Shown piece after piece: positions 37,855-50,650 of a DNA stretch of 64,000 nucleotides (position 1 is the first letter of the stretch; the number at the start of each line of letters is the position of its first letter). Made by a program: the position numbers and the translations under genes. Source of the stretch: Pipra filicauda (lineage: Eukaryota; Chordata; Aves; Passeriformes; Pipridae); assembly GCF_003945595.2 (NCBI RefSeq), contig NW_024104347.1:310001-374000 (forward strand), in the 5' to 3' direction. The notes beneath the pieces are model-generated. The model was not told where the DNA came from. It worked only from the letters and a program-made list of their open reading frames with translations, and did not search any database.

Positions 37855-40852
37855 TCTGAGGCAGTCAGCAACACATAAGCAGTGCTGGTCCATGACCAAC
37901 TGGGAAGCTTTGCCATTGCTATGCACTGTTGATGTTCTGCACCACCCCTGGCTTGGAGAAACTGAAGTAGAAGCCAAAGAAAAAGAAATAGTTTCATTTC
38001 AAATTTGCTGGTTAAAGGAAATTAGATACAATTATTTATAGACATGAACACACCTAAAAGGATCTATAAAACCAAAGTGGGACAGAATTTGCATAGCTGG
38101 ATTCAGTCTCCAAAGAAGGCTCAAGTGTTAAAAATCAAACTGAAGCTCATGAAGGAAGAAAATGTCCTCATTCTTCTCTCTGCTATGGAAGAAACTTGTG
38201 CTCATGGGAACTAGCACTCTTACATCAAGCCCCTGAATGCTGTAAAAACGACTCAAGGAGAGCCTTTGCATTCTCTGTTGAGTGACGCTGTAAAATAAAC
38301 GGGAGAAAATAACTCCTTGCACATTTTTATATGCATTAGTTTCTGCTGTATCCAATACAGATGACCTAAAGTTTTCTCTGGCACTACAACTAAACAAGAG
38401 ATTTCACTGCAGATAAAAACAAGTTATAAAAATTATATAGATTTCACTGAAGCAGTGAGCCTGAAAAAAGAGAATACAGAGGCAGGAAAAAACCAAAATG
38501 GTCAAAACAGATTTGCAGTAAGAATTGTCTTTGCAGAACAAACTTTCCCACTTCATAAAAAGAAAGAAATGTATCCTAAACAGCTGCTGCATAGCCTGGG
38601 GATGAGAATAGAAGAAGAAAATGAATTTCAAAGGTAAGAGATTTTGCCAAGTAACAGAGAACCTCAGAGGTTCTCTAAATTTCCTTCACAAATGGGTGTT
38701 TAGACACTATCTGTTTTGCATTCCTCCTGTCTCCTTAGCTTCCATCTTCACAATTTTTGTTTGTTTGATGTTTTTTGTTGGTTGTGGCTTTGTTTGTGGT
38801 TTTCATTGTTTTAAATCTTTCAATATTTACAGCAAAGAAAGCTTTGCAAAAGCTTCAAGGCTGGAACTTCAACCAAAACCAGGAGGAGAGATAAAGGTGA
38901 GGACCAATGCAATGCCAGATGCCACTAAAACCTTTCCCTCCCTCCCCAGATATTAGTTTTGACTGTTTAATGTTCTCTTATGTGCAGAAGCCTTCCCTGT
39001 GAAGCAGTTAAAAGTGGGAAAAGAACAAAAACCCAAAGGTAAGTAGGAAAGTTATGTGCTTCATACAGCATACCAAAGCCTCTTCACCAAGTTTCTATTT
39101 CAATCCTACTTTACAAAGGGCAGCCTCTAGTTGATACTCTGCTCCCAGCCCATCTCCCAGGGATGTAAAAAAATGGTTGCTCTCTGTATTGTGAGAAAGC
39201 ATGATCATTTGGTTTTGTTTTCCAGTGCTGGTGCTGTTTTTTTTAAATTGCTTACACTTCCTACAAAAGATTAAAAAGTTATTAGAGATATACTTGACCA
39301 CTACAAATTTTTACTGGCCCTTTTTCAACAGGACAGCATCAGAATCATGTTCAAAAGTCTGCCAAGAGGACTTTTCCTCCTAAAAGTTTTGGTTTAAATT
39401 ACATGTAATTGTTCCATGTCATCTCTGGGTAACAGCTGTACCAAATCAAAGAAAAACCCCTGCTATTTTTGTTTTACATTGCTGTAGCCACTGTTCAAGG
39501 AACATGTGAATATGACTTTGTATTCTGGATGAGTCATCCTGCTTCAGTCTCTTTCATGGAGGATAGTGCTGCATTTTTACACCCAAAAGCAGGAACAGTG
39601 ATAGAATAGCATAAGCACAATGTAAAGCTGTGTGTCTCAACACCTCCCTGAGATCTCTTGTTCTTTTTATTACCCTGTTTTATCTCCCGCATAATAAAAC
39701 ATAAAATCTGCATATTGGAGCAGGGTGTTGCTTCGACACGGATTTAGATACAGCAGAGAAACACTGGTAATAAAATCAATGGAGAGGCAAATTGAAAGGG
39801 CAAGGGGGAGGGAAAGGGAAGCACTTGGATCAGTATTCCTGCTCGCTTCTGGCAAATGCACTTTGTTGAGTTTCACATTAACCCAACATATTAACATTTC
39901 ATGAGCACATAAATATTTAATGGTGACACCATCTATGCATATAATGTAAGGCAGAATTACAGCAATCAATAAGAATGCCAGAGAAATAGTTAAGGCACTG
40001 TGTATTGCTATACAGCAAATTAAATGGCAATTTGAGTAATCAATATGTAAAGCAGTCTTGAAATGATCCTCAGACATACACTCTGCAAGCAGCAATTTTT
40101 TTAGCATTTGCTGTACAAAATAAGGCAGCGCTGCCATGTTACATTTCTTCAAGAAAGGAAGAACGTCCTTTACTGCATCTAAATATCTGTAGGCAAATTT
40201 GACAGATATGGATCTTCTGTATGAAATAGCAACAGTAAAAAGGGAAAGAAAAAAAAAGAGGTTCTTATAAATACCCAAAGAGAAATAATTCCTAGTCTTG
40301 GCAACAGATTTACAACATTCATTATTATATTTGTAATACTCTTTTCGTGACTTCACGACTCATATCCTGTTCCAAAGTAAAATGCTATAAATACAGCTGA
40401 TAAGGGCATGATTTTAATGTTATTTCCTTTATCGCTCTGGTTGCAGAGGAGAAATAAGCTGTGAATGGACATGTTTACTTCATAAACTGGTGAAAACAAT
40501 CTCAGGGAAAGAAATTTAACACACAGCTCAAGACTGAGAATACTTTTCTATGCCTATAAAGCACACTCCTGGCTTGATTCACATTTCTATCACAGAAGTT
40601 ATTTTACCATGGAAAGGAAGGTAGTGAGGAAGTCGCAAGCCCACACAACCTTCATTCAAACGGAGGTCTATCATTAATGCTCACGAAGTGCTGCACCCTA
40701 TTATCTTCCTCCTCCTCCCCATCACAAATCCACAGTGAGTTGCAGATCCACCAGACATTTCAGAATGAGCAGGTACCGTGGATAAATTTTGCTTGGGAAA
40801 AACAAACATTTGAAGGCAGAGACCATGGACAATGCAGGAGAAGTTTTGACAC
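37855..40852. other. Intronic sequence containing one unusually long open frame
   Basis: Apart from the 228-codon frame at 39670-40356 (listed separately) and a T/G-rich tract at 38758-38815, nothing is recognised. Confidence 0.6.
39670..40356 (-). other. 228-codon open reading frame within an ELMO1 intron, function unknown
   Basis: A continuous minus-strand frame from an ATG at 40356 to a stop at 39670-39672. The product would have about three hydrophobic stretches: LFFFLSLFTVAI near residues 33-44, LTISLAFLLIAVILPYIICI near 122-141, and SLSLPLALSICLSI near 181-194. It has no motif or family I recognise. It lies on the same strand as ELMO1, and neither border looks like an ELMO1 splice site. 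With A/T-rich codons such a length is unlikely by chance, yet there is no promoter, Kozak or polyadenylation evidence that I can point to. The sequence, rich in TAAT/ATTTA words, could instead be a conserved non-coding element that happens to lack stops. It is not called a gene. Confidence 0.3.
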
Positions 40853-41279
40853 CACAGAATTAAAGAATCATTTAGGCTGGAAAAGACCTTTAAAATCATC
40901 AAGTCCAACCGTTTACCCAGCATTGCTGAGTCTACCACCAAACCATGTCCCTAAGTGCCTCATCTACATGCCCTTTAAATACCATCAGGGATGGTGACTC
41001 AACCGCTTCCCAGGGCAGCCTGTTTCAATCTCCCAATTCCAATCTCCCCTGGCACAACATGAGACTATTTTCCCTTGACCAGTTGTTTGTTACCCGGGAG
41101 ATGAGGCTGACTCCCATCTCACCATGACCTCCTTTCAGGAGTCATAGAGAACAATAAGGTCTCCCCTGAGCCTCTATTTCTCCAGGCTAAACAACTCCTG
41201 CTCCCTCAGCTGTTCCTCATCAGGCTTGTGCTCTAGACCCTTCACCATCTTCATTGCCCTTCTCTGGGCCCAGAGAACT
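40853..41279 (-). mobile_element. CR1 LINE 3'-end fragment
   Basis: The plus strand reads AAAGAATCATTTAGGCTGGA, AAAGACC..., AGTCCAACC, then the complement of the ORF2 C-terminus. Near the right end the minus strand encodes LEHKPDEEQLREQELFSLEK, matching the CR1 segment EERLRELGLFSLEK. It includes GTGACTCAACCGCTTCCCAG, the same site as in the fragment at 30318-30530, so both are similar subfamilies. It ends at CCCAGAGAACTT. It lies in the same orientation as ELMO1. Confidence 0.92.
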
Positions 41280-41503
41280 TCAATAAAAACAGAACAAAAA
41301 GAAAAGAAAATTACTGAGAGAGGGCGGCCAGGAAAAGTCTGAGTCAAACCACGACACAGTGTTATACATTTTCTTGACATTTCTACATGTGAAACTCTGT
41401 AGCCTGTTAAGGCATGGGAATTTGACAGTATCTGTAGTAGAATACAGATCTGTGCAGTTTTTATTAAGTTACCAACATATAACTACATATATGTATGAAA
41501 CTT

Positions 41504-41741
41504 AATCCAGCTGGCAGCCAGTCACAAGTGATGTTCCCCAGGGCTCAGTATTGTGACTGGTCCTGTTTGACATCTTTATCAATGATTTGGATGAGAGGAT
41601 CAAGTGCCCCCTCAATAAAGTCACAGACAACAGCATGTTGGGTGGGAGTGTTGATCTGCTGGAGGGTAGGAAGGCTCTACAGCAGGATCTTGACAGATTG
41701 GATCGATGGGATGGGGACAACTGTATGAGGTTCAACAAGAT
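41504..41741 (+). mobile_element. CR1 LINE internal fragment (reverse transcriptase region)
   Basis: The plus strand corresponds to the RT motif B to post-FADD segment: CAGTCACAAGTGATGTTCCC, CAGGGCTC (GVPQGS-like), TTTATCAATGATTTGGATGA, and GGGAGTGTTGATCTGCTGGA (SVDLLEG). The catalytic FADD box is mutated: its position reads [16 protein letters not shown]. Both CR1 ends are missing, so this is a cut-down internal piece rather than a simple 5' truncation. It is followed directly by the A/T-only tract at 41761. The opposite orientation of the CR1 at 40853-41279 marks them as separate insertions. Confidence 0.9.
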
Positions 41742-41760
41742 ATCTACCAAAGGCATGGCC

Positions 41761-41919
41761 ATAAAATAAATTAAAATAATTATTTTAAATGTAATTTAAT
41801 TTAAATAAACAAATAAAACTTAAAATAAATAAAATAAATATATTAAATATAAATATGTGAAATACGTTAATAAATAGATTTTAAGTTATTTTAAAATTTA
41901 AAATAAAATAAATTTAAGT
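41761..41919. repeat. Nearly pure A/T tract
   Basis: About 160 bp made almost only of A and T, built from AAATAA, TTAAAAT and TTTAAAT words (for example AATAAATAAAATAAATATAT-like stretches), with only a handful of G or C. It abuts the truncated CR1 RT fragment and probably reflects simple-repeat expansion. Confidence 0.9.
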
Positions 41920-44900
41920 ATCACACCAAGATCACAGAGGAACAATGCAAATTCTCCAGGAGTAAAAAACACCCCAAACAAGACACCAAACCCCAAATCA
42001 AAAGATTTTCTAACTTTATGGCAGAGTTCCTTTATGATTTCCCATTAAATTATTCATTGAGTCTATCACTACCTCAGAAGCACAAAATAGACCCTCAGGG
42101 AGGCAGTGGACTAAACTAAGGATTTTCCACACTTGACTACCATGAGCTTAAAAATCTGCATCAGCTTCAGTAATGAAGCTTATATCTGCATCTAAGAGTT
42201 AATGACTGTCAAAAGGCAAACTTTTCAAGACAGGTATATTCAAAAGCTTCCTCATCAAAATCCAGGAGGCTAAAACCACCAGACAGAAATATTTCTCCTT
42301 GACTGGGAAGAAACATCGACTTAGCCAGTCCCTTAATCCTTCACATTCAAGATGAAGTTGGCTCAAAATATACTGCCTACAGCAACTCAGACGTAATTCT
42401 CAGATTCCTGAACCAAAATCAGAGCTTGGAAATGGAATAGAGATTCATTATGATTAGGAAGTAAATACAAAACTGAAAGGCAATATTCACTATAGTTGCA
42501 TCAATACTTCTAATAAATCCCCAAGTAGACAATTCAATGAGTGTTGCTGCACTATTAAAAGGAAGCATTTCCAGAGACCAATTTTGTAGTACTATCTAAA
42601 ATGATCCTGTTTTAATAGAGAACAAGTTTTCTAGCAGTCTGCTGTAGATTAATATCAAGAGGTTCAGAGAACTAGGTAGTGAAGATCATAAAAAGCTCAG
42701 ACCCAAAATTAAAGGTCAAGCAGCATTTTAATACCCAGAAATTGCAGAGATGCTCTTCCTTTTCTTGACACTGCTTTTCCTTTCCCTAAGCCTCCTTATC
42801 ATATATGGTAGGTTTCACCATTCCCTTTTAATTTAGATGCTTTAAGTAACTCTAAGAAGCAAGTCCTTAGGATATGCTTCCTGAGAAGGCTAAGAGACTC
42901 TACTGCAGTCAGATTCAGTTTCCATTCATCCTTGTCAGCAATTTTGTTTTCTTCCTAAGGCAGCTTGTCATTTGCTTCAGCTTCAGCATCAGTCTTCTTC
43001 CAACATCCTTCATTCTGCATTGTCCTCACTGACCCTGTATTTTCCATTTCCCATGCTTCCTCTCTCCCTTATCTCAGTCCTCCTTCACATTCCAGAGTCA
43101 TTATAGAGATTTCTCATGGCAAAACAAAATAAAGCATCAGCTATTTCTGCCTTCCTCTGGAAGGCACTAGAATTGCAATTTAAACCAAGATTTGAATGAA
43201 GATCCGAGACCTACTACAGATACTGAAAAAGAAGAAAGGGGGCACTGACATGAGAAACACAGATGCTAAGTCATGCCTTACCTGAGAGTCATCTAGTTAC
43301 AGGACCATGTTAAGGATAAGATACTGTCTGATACGTGCTTGGATGTGCGCAATTACAAATAAGCACCTGGGGGTTAATCAGCTCATCACATGAGGAAGTG
43401 CCTTTTAACCTGCTGCTCCCAAGGAGAACTGCTATCAGACAGCACGGAGTCCACTATGCCAAAGCAGCCAGGAGACAGTGAAACTGTCATACGGGGCAGG
43501 AGGGACAAGAAAAGCATCTGATTATGTCATTATATAAGAACATACAGGTAAGAGGGTGAATTCAAACTATCATGGTAACATTATAGCCAGTGTTTGACTC
43601 TGCAGCCATAAAACACTTCTAACAGAGACAGCTTAAAATTTCCAAAAGTTGGTTCTCTTCTGGAAAATTATGATGTGGTTTTAAAATAAATCTAGTGCCA
43701 AACTATCACAAGCTAAATTTGGACAGTTCCACAGATGCCCATCAAGCAATACATTTTGTTTCTCATACAAACACCTTAGCATGAAGCATGACTGTTTTGT
43801 TTTTTTTTATTTTCCATCAAAAATAAATATGCAGTGGTTTGTCTTGAAATAATATGTATTTCCTCCTTTCCTTGCCACTCCACACAGAATCAACCAAGTA
43901 ATTGTAAAGCATAGTGGTAAGACCCAAGATGAGAAGGCCCAGTTCCCATGTTATCTTCAGAAGCAGCACCAGGATGTGCTCTTCACTTTCCACAGGCACA
44001 GGTATGTGACAGTGATTTGGTGTTAATCTGGTCCAGTTTGAAAACTAATGGCCAGGTATTCCTTCTCCCTCCTAATGTCCCACACAAATGTAAGAGAGCA
44101 ATGCTTTTCCTGCAATTCTCTCCTTGCTCACCTGTGAGGGGGAAGGCAGGAAACTGCAGTATTTGCAGAATATAGCAAATACATATCCTTTGGATCAGGA
44201 CCTCATTTAGACAACAGCTTCCATATACATGGGAAAGTTTAGGTGTGCTATGAATCGCAAGAAGTGATCTGAACATATCCAGGACTGTAAGATTATCATA
44301 CATATCCTAATGCACATACTACACAGGGCTGTGCAGAGAGTGCCGTGACTCCCTCACAGTTCTCTTTCTCACTCAGTACTAACTTAAGTCTGCGTTTATG
44401 CTGCAACCAGCCACTCCAGGATTTTGCCTCTTTACTAGGGACCCTCTCAATTCTGCCATCAGTGATGGAGGCCCTCAGGGTTGTCATGTAAAGCACAGAA
44501 ATTACGTGATGTTTGGAAAGAAAAAAAAGGTAGGTAGAAAAACACTTAGATATCTGAGTGGAAGGCAAGAACAGAGAATGGAAAGCCTGGCAGAGAAAAG
44601 AGGAGACAAGAACACTAATAGGTTGGGAACCACTGGGCTTAGGCAATTAGGTCTAGTGGAAAACTGCATTCCTTCATGAGACTCACCAGAAAGACTCTTG
44701 TGACAAGCTCACATTTCTCTCTACCTTCTGCAGAACAGAAACAAATTACATCCCTTTTCCTATAATTTTGGGAGGGGGGTGAGGCATGGCAGAAATCAAG
44801 CTCAAATTTATTTCAGAAAATACTGAAATTATATGTTGGACTCCTTCCTCATATCCGATCAGGCTAGAATGAGTAGGCATGAGTAGACTTTGTGAATTGG

Positions 44901-47900
44901 TGGAAGGATGTGTAGGCAGCCTCCTATACAACAACTGCATGGGTTAGAAAGTATACGGCAGACAGTCTGACTGTGACTCAACCTGTTTAAGTTCTGAAAG
45001 GTCTCTGCAGGATGCCAGCATTTTTCCTGCCTGCATCACCGGCACTCACAAACAGCACCTGCTCCTCCACTGCGACTTCTGAAAGCTTCAAAAGCAAAAG
45101 AATTCCCTCCTCAACCTCCCCAAAAGTAGCAACTCAATTAGCTGCAGGGGAAGAATTGTGCCTGCATTGCAACTGCGTGAATAACCAATTTACCAGCTCA
45201 GCAAATGTAGGGGAAAGGGGATTTTTTACTATTGACCATAAACCAGTTACTAATTTTCAGGTAATCAAGGTAATTCTTACTCTCAAGGTAACCAGAGTCC
45301 AAATGTTGTTTCGATTTTACTAACTTTTAAAATTTGTTTGAAATACAAGAACAGAAAACTTACAGGCATACCACTTACACATTACTCACAAAAATGTAGT
45401 AGAATTGGATCCATTATAAAACATACCAAGAGGTTAGTAAGTCAAACTTTTCAGCACAGATTTCAACCCTGGTTTCCCACTCTGGTGAAAATATTTTATA
45501 CCAAAAATTTTACATGTAATATCTAACAAATATTTGAATTAAATAGATAAAATCAGTGGGAAAAGGGATAAACGTTCTCTTCTATAGATGAGACATGAAT
45601 TTCAGGCTAGAGTAAAATTATATTTTTTTCTGAGGAACACTTAATTTTTTCCTACACAGATGAAGAGCCTCCTAATCTAATGGCAAAGAAATTGGGCATA
45701 AACTTGGGCAGCCGGCTGGGCAGAATCCAAAATAGGTGGCTAGCCAATGCTCAGACCCAGAGCTGCTAACTTTATTTGCATTTTCTGCCTGAAGCATCAA
45801 TCCCTTGTGCTTAAAGAAAATGACAAGACACAGTATGTGTCTTCTGAAGGTAGAATCTCACCCAAAAGAAGCAGTGAGTCCTGCTAGAATATAGCTGGTC
45901 AGAAACACGGAAGAAAAATATAGACAAGTCACCAGCTTGTCAGTCATCAAAAGCAAATTCATTAGAATGAGAAATGTGGATCCCAACAGAGACAACATCA
46001 TAAAGGACTTCTTTGTGACTCATCTGACTTACTGTGAAATTCAATAATCTCCAAGCAAAATCCTACACTCCCTCCCAGATATACCAGAAGTTATCACTAT
46101 AGTTAGATGCCTGTGAGGAAAATGTAAAATAAGGGAATATTTCAAGGGCACTACATTAGAGGCTAAGGTGTAGTTGCTGTAAAACCAGTTTACCCAATGG
46201 CATCTGCTCTTTCTGCCTGGAAACACTGTTAAGTTAGCAAAGATGAATGGCAGTACACTCCCAACTGGAGTGGTAGCTTTGCTTTTGCTGCCTGCTATCA
46301 CGAATGCCTGAATGAACACTAACTGCAGATACAGGAGTCAACTTATCAAAATTGCAAAGCTACTGTTTCTAGAGAGGCAATCCCAGGCACAAACATGGCA
46401 CATTTAAACACAGGACAACAACCACCAATTTTTACTTTTTGGGTTACAAATAAAAGAAGTGTTCAGTTTGGTTCCTTTAGCTTACACTTCACCCCAAATT
46501 AAGTATGCATCATTATTTTACATCAATATTAGCAATCACTGAAGTGCATGTGTTCAAAAAAATAAAGGGAAATGAATACACACCAACAAGCATATATGCA
46601 TACAAAATATTTCGGTTGCATATATTTATACCTCTCTCCTCTTTCTATCTTGAAAACAAAATAGATCTGAACAATCTTGCACCACAAATTCTTGAGCAAA
46701 TCAAAGACAAAGCAGCAATAAATGAAAATAGTAATAGCAATGGTGGCATAATACTATTTCCATGGAAAGGTTTTTCCTCAGACACTCTTTACACTCAGAA
46801 GAGTTCCAAAAGCACACTGCTACGAGTAACCAGTAACAAAAATTTCAAGATATCCGTACTGAATAAAGTCTGTCTTAAAGTTAACTTATAATTTTATTTT
46901 TAAAATTAGTAAAACATAAAGCTGAAGTAGTTTTGGAAGCAAATTGAAACTGGGGGGACACATGACTTCTTCTGCTACAAAGGAACAAAAAAAATTATCT
47001 GTCACAAAGCTTTATTCCAATCATTTTCTTCACTGTTAATTTTAATTATACACACTGACTGCCCTATAATTATGGAGCTTGGGAAGCTGCCAATTATTTC
47101 CTGTGGAAAATTTTAAAATTTCTTTCAGAAATTCAATATTACTTCCATTAATGCATTCCAGATACTATGTCATGACCTTCTAAAAGTCAAGCCTCTGATG
47201 ATAGTGACTGATTATTAAAGTGGAATGTGAAAAAAGCCAATGCATATCAGTCACTGATAGCACCAGACAATTAATTAAAAAAGAGAAAGAAAAGATAACT
47301 CAACAGGAAACTAATTCAATAGGAAGCTTTTTTAAAAATTCAAATGATAGCTAACAACAGGCAGTCAAAGAAAACATGTTTGTTTTTTTCCTGTTCGCTA
47401 AACAACTTTTCTGCTGGAGGCTCCAGTCATATTGAATAGCAAACAAAATCCTGAGATTCAACATCCGTTAACTCAAAGTCTACATAAACACTCTGTTTAT
47501 CTCAACGAAGACAGCATGTAAAGAAAACATATTACTGCAATCTCAGGAATAAGTATGCAACAGGAAAAAGGTGAATGAGAGTAGTGGATTGTGGGTAAGT
47601 AGGTAAAAAAGAATAAAACGGGAGAAAAAATTGTGATTATTTTTGTTTCCTCCTTCACTATGTAACACCCATATTTTCACCCTGAAATGCCTTTTGCTTT
47701 CAAGATTCAGAGTTACCCATCTGCTCCACTGCCTTCGCACCCATATTCTTCAACAAATTGCAATTATATTTACTCTTCTTACTTTAGTTTACCAAAGTAC
47801 ATTACTCTTCTACTGGTCTTTGAAACCCCTTTGCCAGTCCCCAAAAGTGTACTTCAGTTTCAGACATTCTTCCCACCTAACTAATCCATTTATTACACAA

Positions 47901-48014
47901 ATTACTCCTAAGCAGAGTCATTTACAGGAGGCAGAAAAAGGAATGAAAACGGAAGAGATTACTTATTGACTGTATTCTCTTCTAACTTCTGTTTTTCATT
48001 AATACAAGAAGATA
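41920..48014. other. Intronic sequence, nothing firmly recognised
   Basis: No exon or transposon is identified. About 46980-47330 is rich in TAATTA, ATTATT and ATGCATAT words and could be a conserved regulatory block (see findings). Confidence 0.55.
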
Positions 48015-48095
48015 ACATAACTAGGGTCACGCAGCTGGGGCATCGTAAGAAAGTGGCAGGTCAGACTGCAGGGAATTGTGCTGCCCATTAAAACG
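48015..48095 (-). repeat. MIR-like SINE fragment
   Basis: The plus strand reads CTAGGGTCACGCAGCTGGGG, then AAGTGGCAGGTCAGACTGCA. This resembles the reverse complement of the MIR core (AAGGTCACACAGCTAGTAAG, TGGCAGAGC..., then CAGTCTGGC). It is a diverged, partial match recognised by eye only. Confidence 0.45.
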
Positions 48096-50545
48096 GGCAA
48101 TACACTCAATATGACTTCCTGATAGTGTCTCCACTTAATACATCGCATTCTGTCAGGGAAAACTTTATATATTCCAAGTTCATTTCAAACCAACTCTGGG
48201 TTTCAGACTCAATTTCTCATTACTGCATAGAAGAGATATTATCTCATTTGGGGGCTTAGGAATTAACCTATGGCACAGGAGTCAACTGTATTGCAAAGGG
48301 CGAAGTTGAAACTAATCTGTCCTCCTAGGAACCAAAATATTTCCTAGTATCAACAATGAAAAAAAGAGAAGAGCTTCTGTCAAACAAGTTTCTCAGTATG
48401 CAAGTAGTACTTATAGCTAACAATTTCTTGAGGAAATTTTAGGTTGATCACAGGAGAAATTTGTTAGGACACAGGAACAGAAATATATCTAAAAAAATAA
48501 GTAAAGTCAACAGGCTGTAGAAGTAGAGCAAACTGATGTTGTGGGAGCTTTGGGAGCCAAAGGCCATGAAGGAAAGGTAATGTTAGAAGTAAAATAAGGA
48601 ACTTGAAAAAGAAACAGGCATGTCAGGGCCCACAGGAAATGACTGTACACCAGCTAGTAAGTCAAGGAGATGAAAAGATAGAAAGTAGGTGTCTTTTGCA
48701 ATCAAAGACTATCAACGCTGTAGGACTTGCACAACATGGCTCATCTCAGAGGCGTTCATATCGCACCAGCAATGCAAGTATAAACACTAAGCAGAACTCC
48801 TCAGGAGTGGCGGATAGGCTAACATACTCCCAAAGCGAGTTTATAGTTTCTAAAGCAGCTTTAGGCAAGCAATTGAACCTTAGAATACCTCTGTAAGACA
48901 GTTCTAGTGTATGTGTACTCTTTCTTAGATGGGAAATACACGAGGTACTCAGGCACTCTCGTAACAGGAACCATGTAAGAATAAAAACAGGCATCTCAAA
49001 ACAACAAAAGGTCTCAGTAATTCAGCAGCTAAAGTACTGCATTATAGAAACAGAGCTGAGCCAGCAACAAAGTTCTTTCTAAGGAGTGGCTAATTACATG
49101 CTTCAGTGAATCCAGTTTTTAAGACAGCATTTACAACATGAAAATGAAAAATAAGAAAAAACTGGGAGTTGACAGAAAAACTCTATTTCAATAGAATTTC
49201 TGTCCTCTCTAAATTTTTTCACGCTCTTTAAAACATGACTGTCTTATTTGGAAGAACTGGCTAGCTATACTAAGTATATTCTCTAAACTTAGAATTTTCA
49301 AAAGAAGCCTATGAAGTAGTGCTGTCCAGATCTTACCAAATTTTATTGAGAAACAGTAACCAATTCTTTTTTATAAACAAAAACACTATTTGGCATAGTT
49401 TATCCAGAAAACATACTCTTTGTCCAGAATGTGAAATAGCCACTCAGGGGCTTATGGGGATTGATAAATACTATTTGTATTGCATACTAACACAGTGTCT
49501 TTTTTAAGAGTTATTGCTAGATTCAGACTGAGGAGAAAGACCCATGTAAAGAGCAAATCCTACAATCTTACGGTCTACTACTATGTCCATGGATATTGGC
49601 AGGCCCTTTACAAACCTATTAGAACTTTGACACCAATCTGATTTGAACAAAAAGCAGATGATAATGCATATTAAAAGCTGATTTTTAACTTCTAGCGGAA
49701 ATGATCGGAAATGTCTCCTTGCTATACACAAATGTCTTTAAGCAGGTCTGCATGTGCACTTTTTCTTGGGGAGTTAAACCATCCCTATGATCTCCAGTCA
49801 CTGACATTCTGGACTATCCTCTACTCCCATCTGTGCTTGCCAGGTTTATGCTTGGCAAATACTTGATTTCAATAAAATTCAGGAAAGGTTGTTGTCTTCA
49901 GAGGCAGGTATTATTCAGCTGTATGCCTCTTTTTGTAAGGATGCAACATAACTTGCTCTAACTACCTTTGAAATAACAAATGTAGAAAGTGGAGTGGGCA
50001 GGGGCCAGGAACGGGTTATGCAAGTGACTCATGATACTTTTGTATTTTACTCTAAGCATGACCTCACCTACAGCAGTAGTTTTAGTGGAAACATCTTAAC
50101 TCTGAGGACATTGCCAACTCATTTATCTGTCAAGGCATTCACTCATCAAAACCTTCTTTCCACAAAAAACCCCGACAGTTTTTGGTAGACTTGGAGCAGG
50201 TCGGAGAATACTATACAATTTCTAATTTCTAAGCTTATCACCATCCGTTATGCATCTGACAAAGGCACAAGTTCATTTCCCTTCTCTTTGCAGGCCTAAG
50301 CAAAAAGTAGTATTTGCAAAACGTAGTATCTATAACATTTGACTCAGCAACGACAGACTAGATGTACAGCTTTCTCCCAAAGCTTTTACAGACTTATGTC
50401 ATGTTTTAGTGTCATGTGGTTCACCTTCCTGTTGTTAATAATACCAGGATTTTGAACCTCCTCTACAAAGTCAACTGTAAACAGTACTGTTCCATCGTCA
50501 CTGTGAACAGGCAACCACAAAAATCTCAACAATAAGAAACCTTAC
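48096..50545. other. Intronic sequence upstream of the 13-kb intron's donor, nothing recognised
   Basis: AT-rich DNA without identifiable repeats or exons. Confidence 0.6.
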
Positions 50546-50650
50546 CCGTATGTAAGCATCCTGGTGATGTTTAGCAAAGTACAGCATGTTGTCAAGGGCC
50601 AGCATTCCTGGAGGGGTCTGCGTGAAATCCATCGCTGGGTTTACATGATT
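50546..50650 (-). CDS. ELMO1: ELMO1 internal coding exon (ELMO domain, upstream of the two exons)
   Basis: This exon encodes 35 codons, from [15 protein letters not shown] to HHQDAYIR, matching the ELMO domain of engulfment and cell motility protein 1. ELMO1 binds DOCK1/DOCK2 and, with RhoG, activates Rac at the plasma membrane during apoptotic-cell uptake and migration. Seen: read on the minus strand, the exon is preceded by CTTTTTACAG (acceptor AG at 50652-50651) and followed by the donor GTAAGG from 50545 downwards. Both borders fall in phase 0, and the length is exactly 105 bp with no stop. ELMO1 is preferred over the paralogue ELMO2 because the sequence has NHVNPAMDF and [10 protein letters not shown], where I recall ELMO2 having NHINPALDF and AKVHQDTYIR. 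A longer open frame runs past both splice sites (50498-50764), but the extra residues match nothing and are intron. The residue position is roughly 360-395 of human ELMO1, from memory. Confidence 0.95.

Larger units (their letters stand above)
37422..50545 (-). other. ELMO1: ELMO1 intron between the two exons (13,124 bp)
   Basis: This is a U2-type intron with GTAAGG at the donor (50545 downwards) and CTTCAG at the acceptor (down to 37422), phase 0. It holds CR1 fragments at 37598-37854, 40853-41279 and 41504-41741, an A/T-only tract at 41761-41919, an unusually long open frame at 39670-40356, a MIR-like fragment near 48015-48095, and an AT-rich block at about 46980-47330 that resembles a conserved regulatory element. 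In the rest (41920-46980, 48100-50545) I see no gene or recognisable repeat. Confidence 0.9.
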
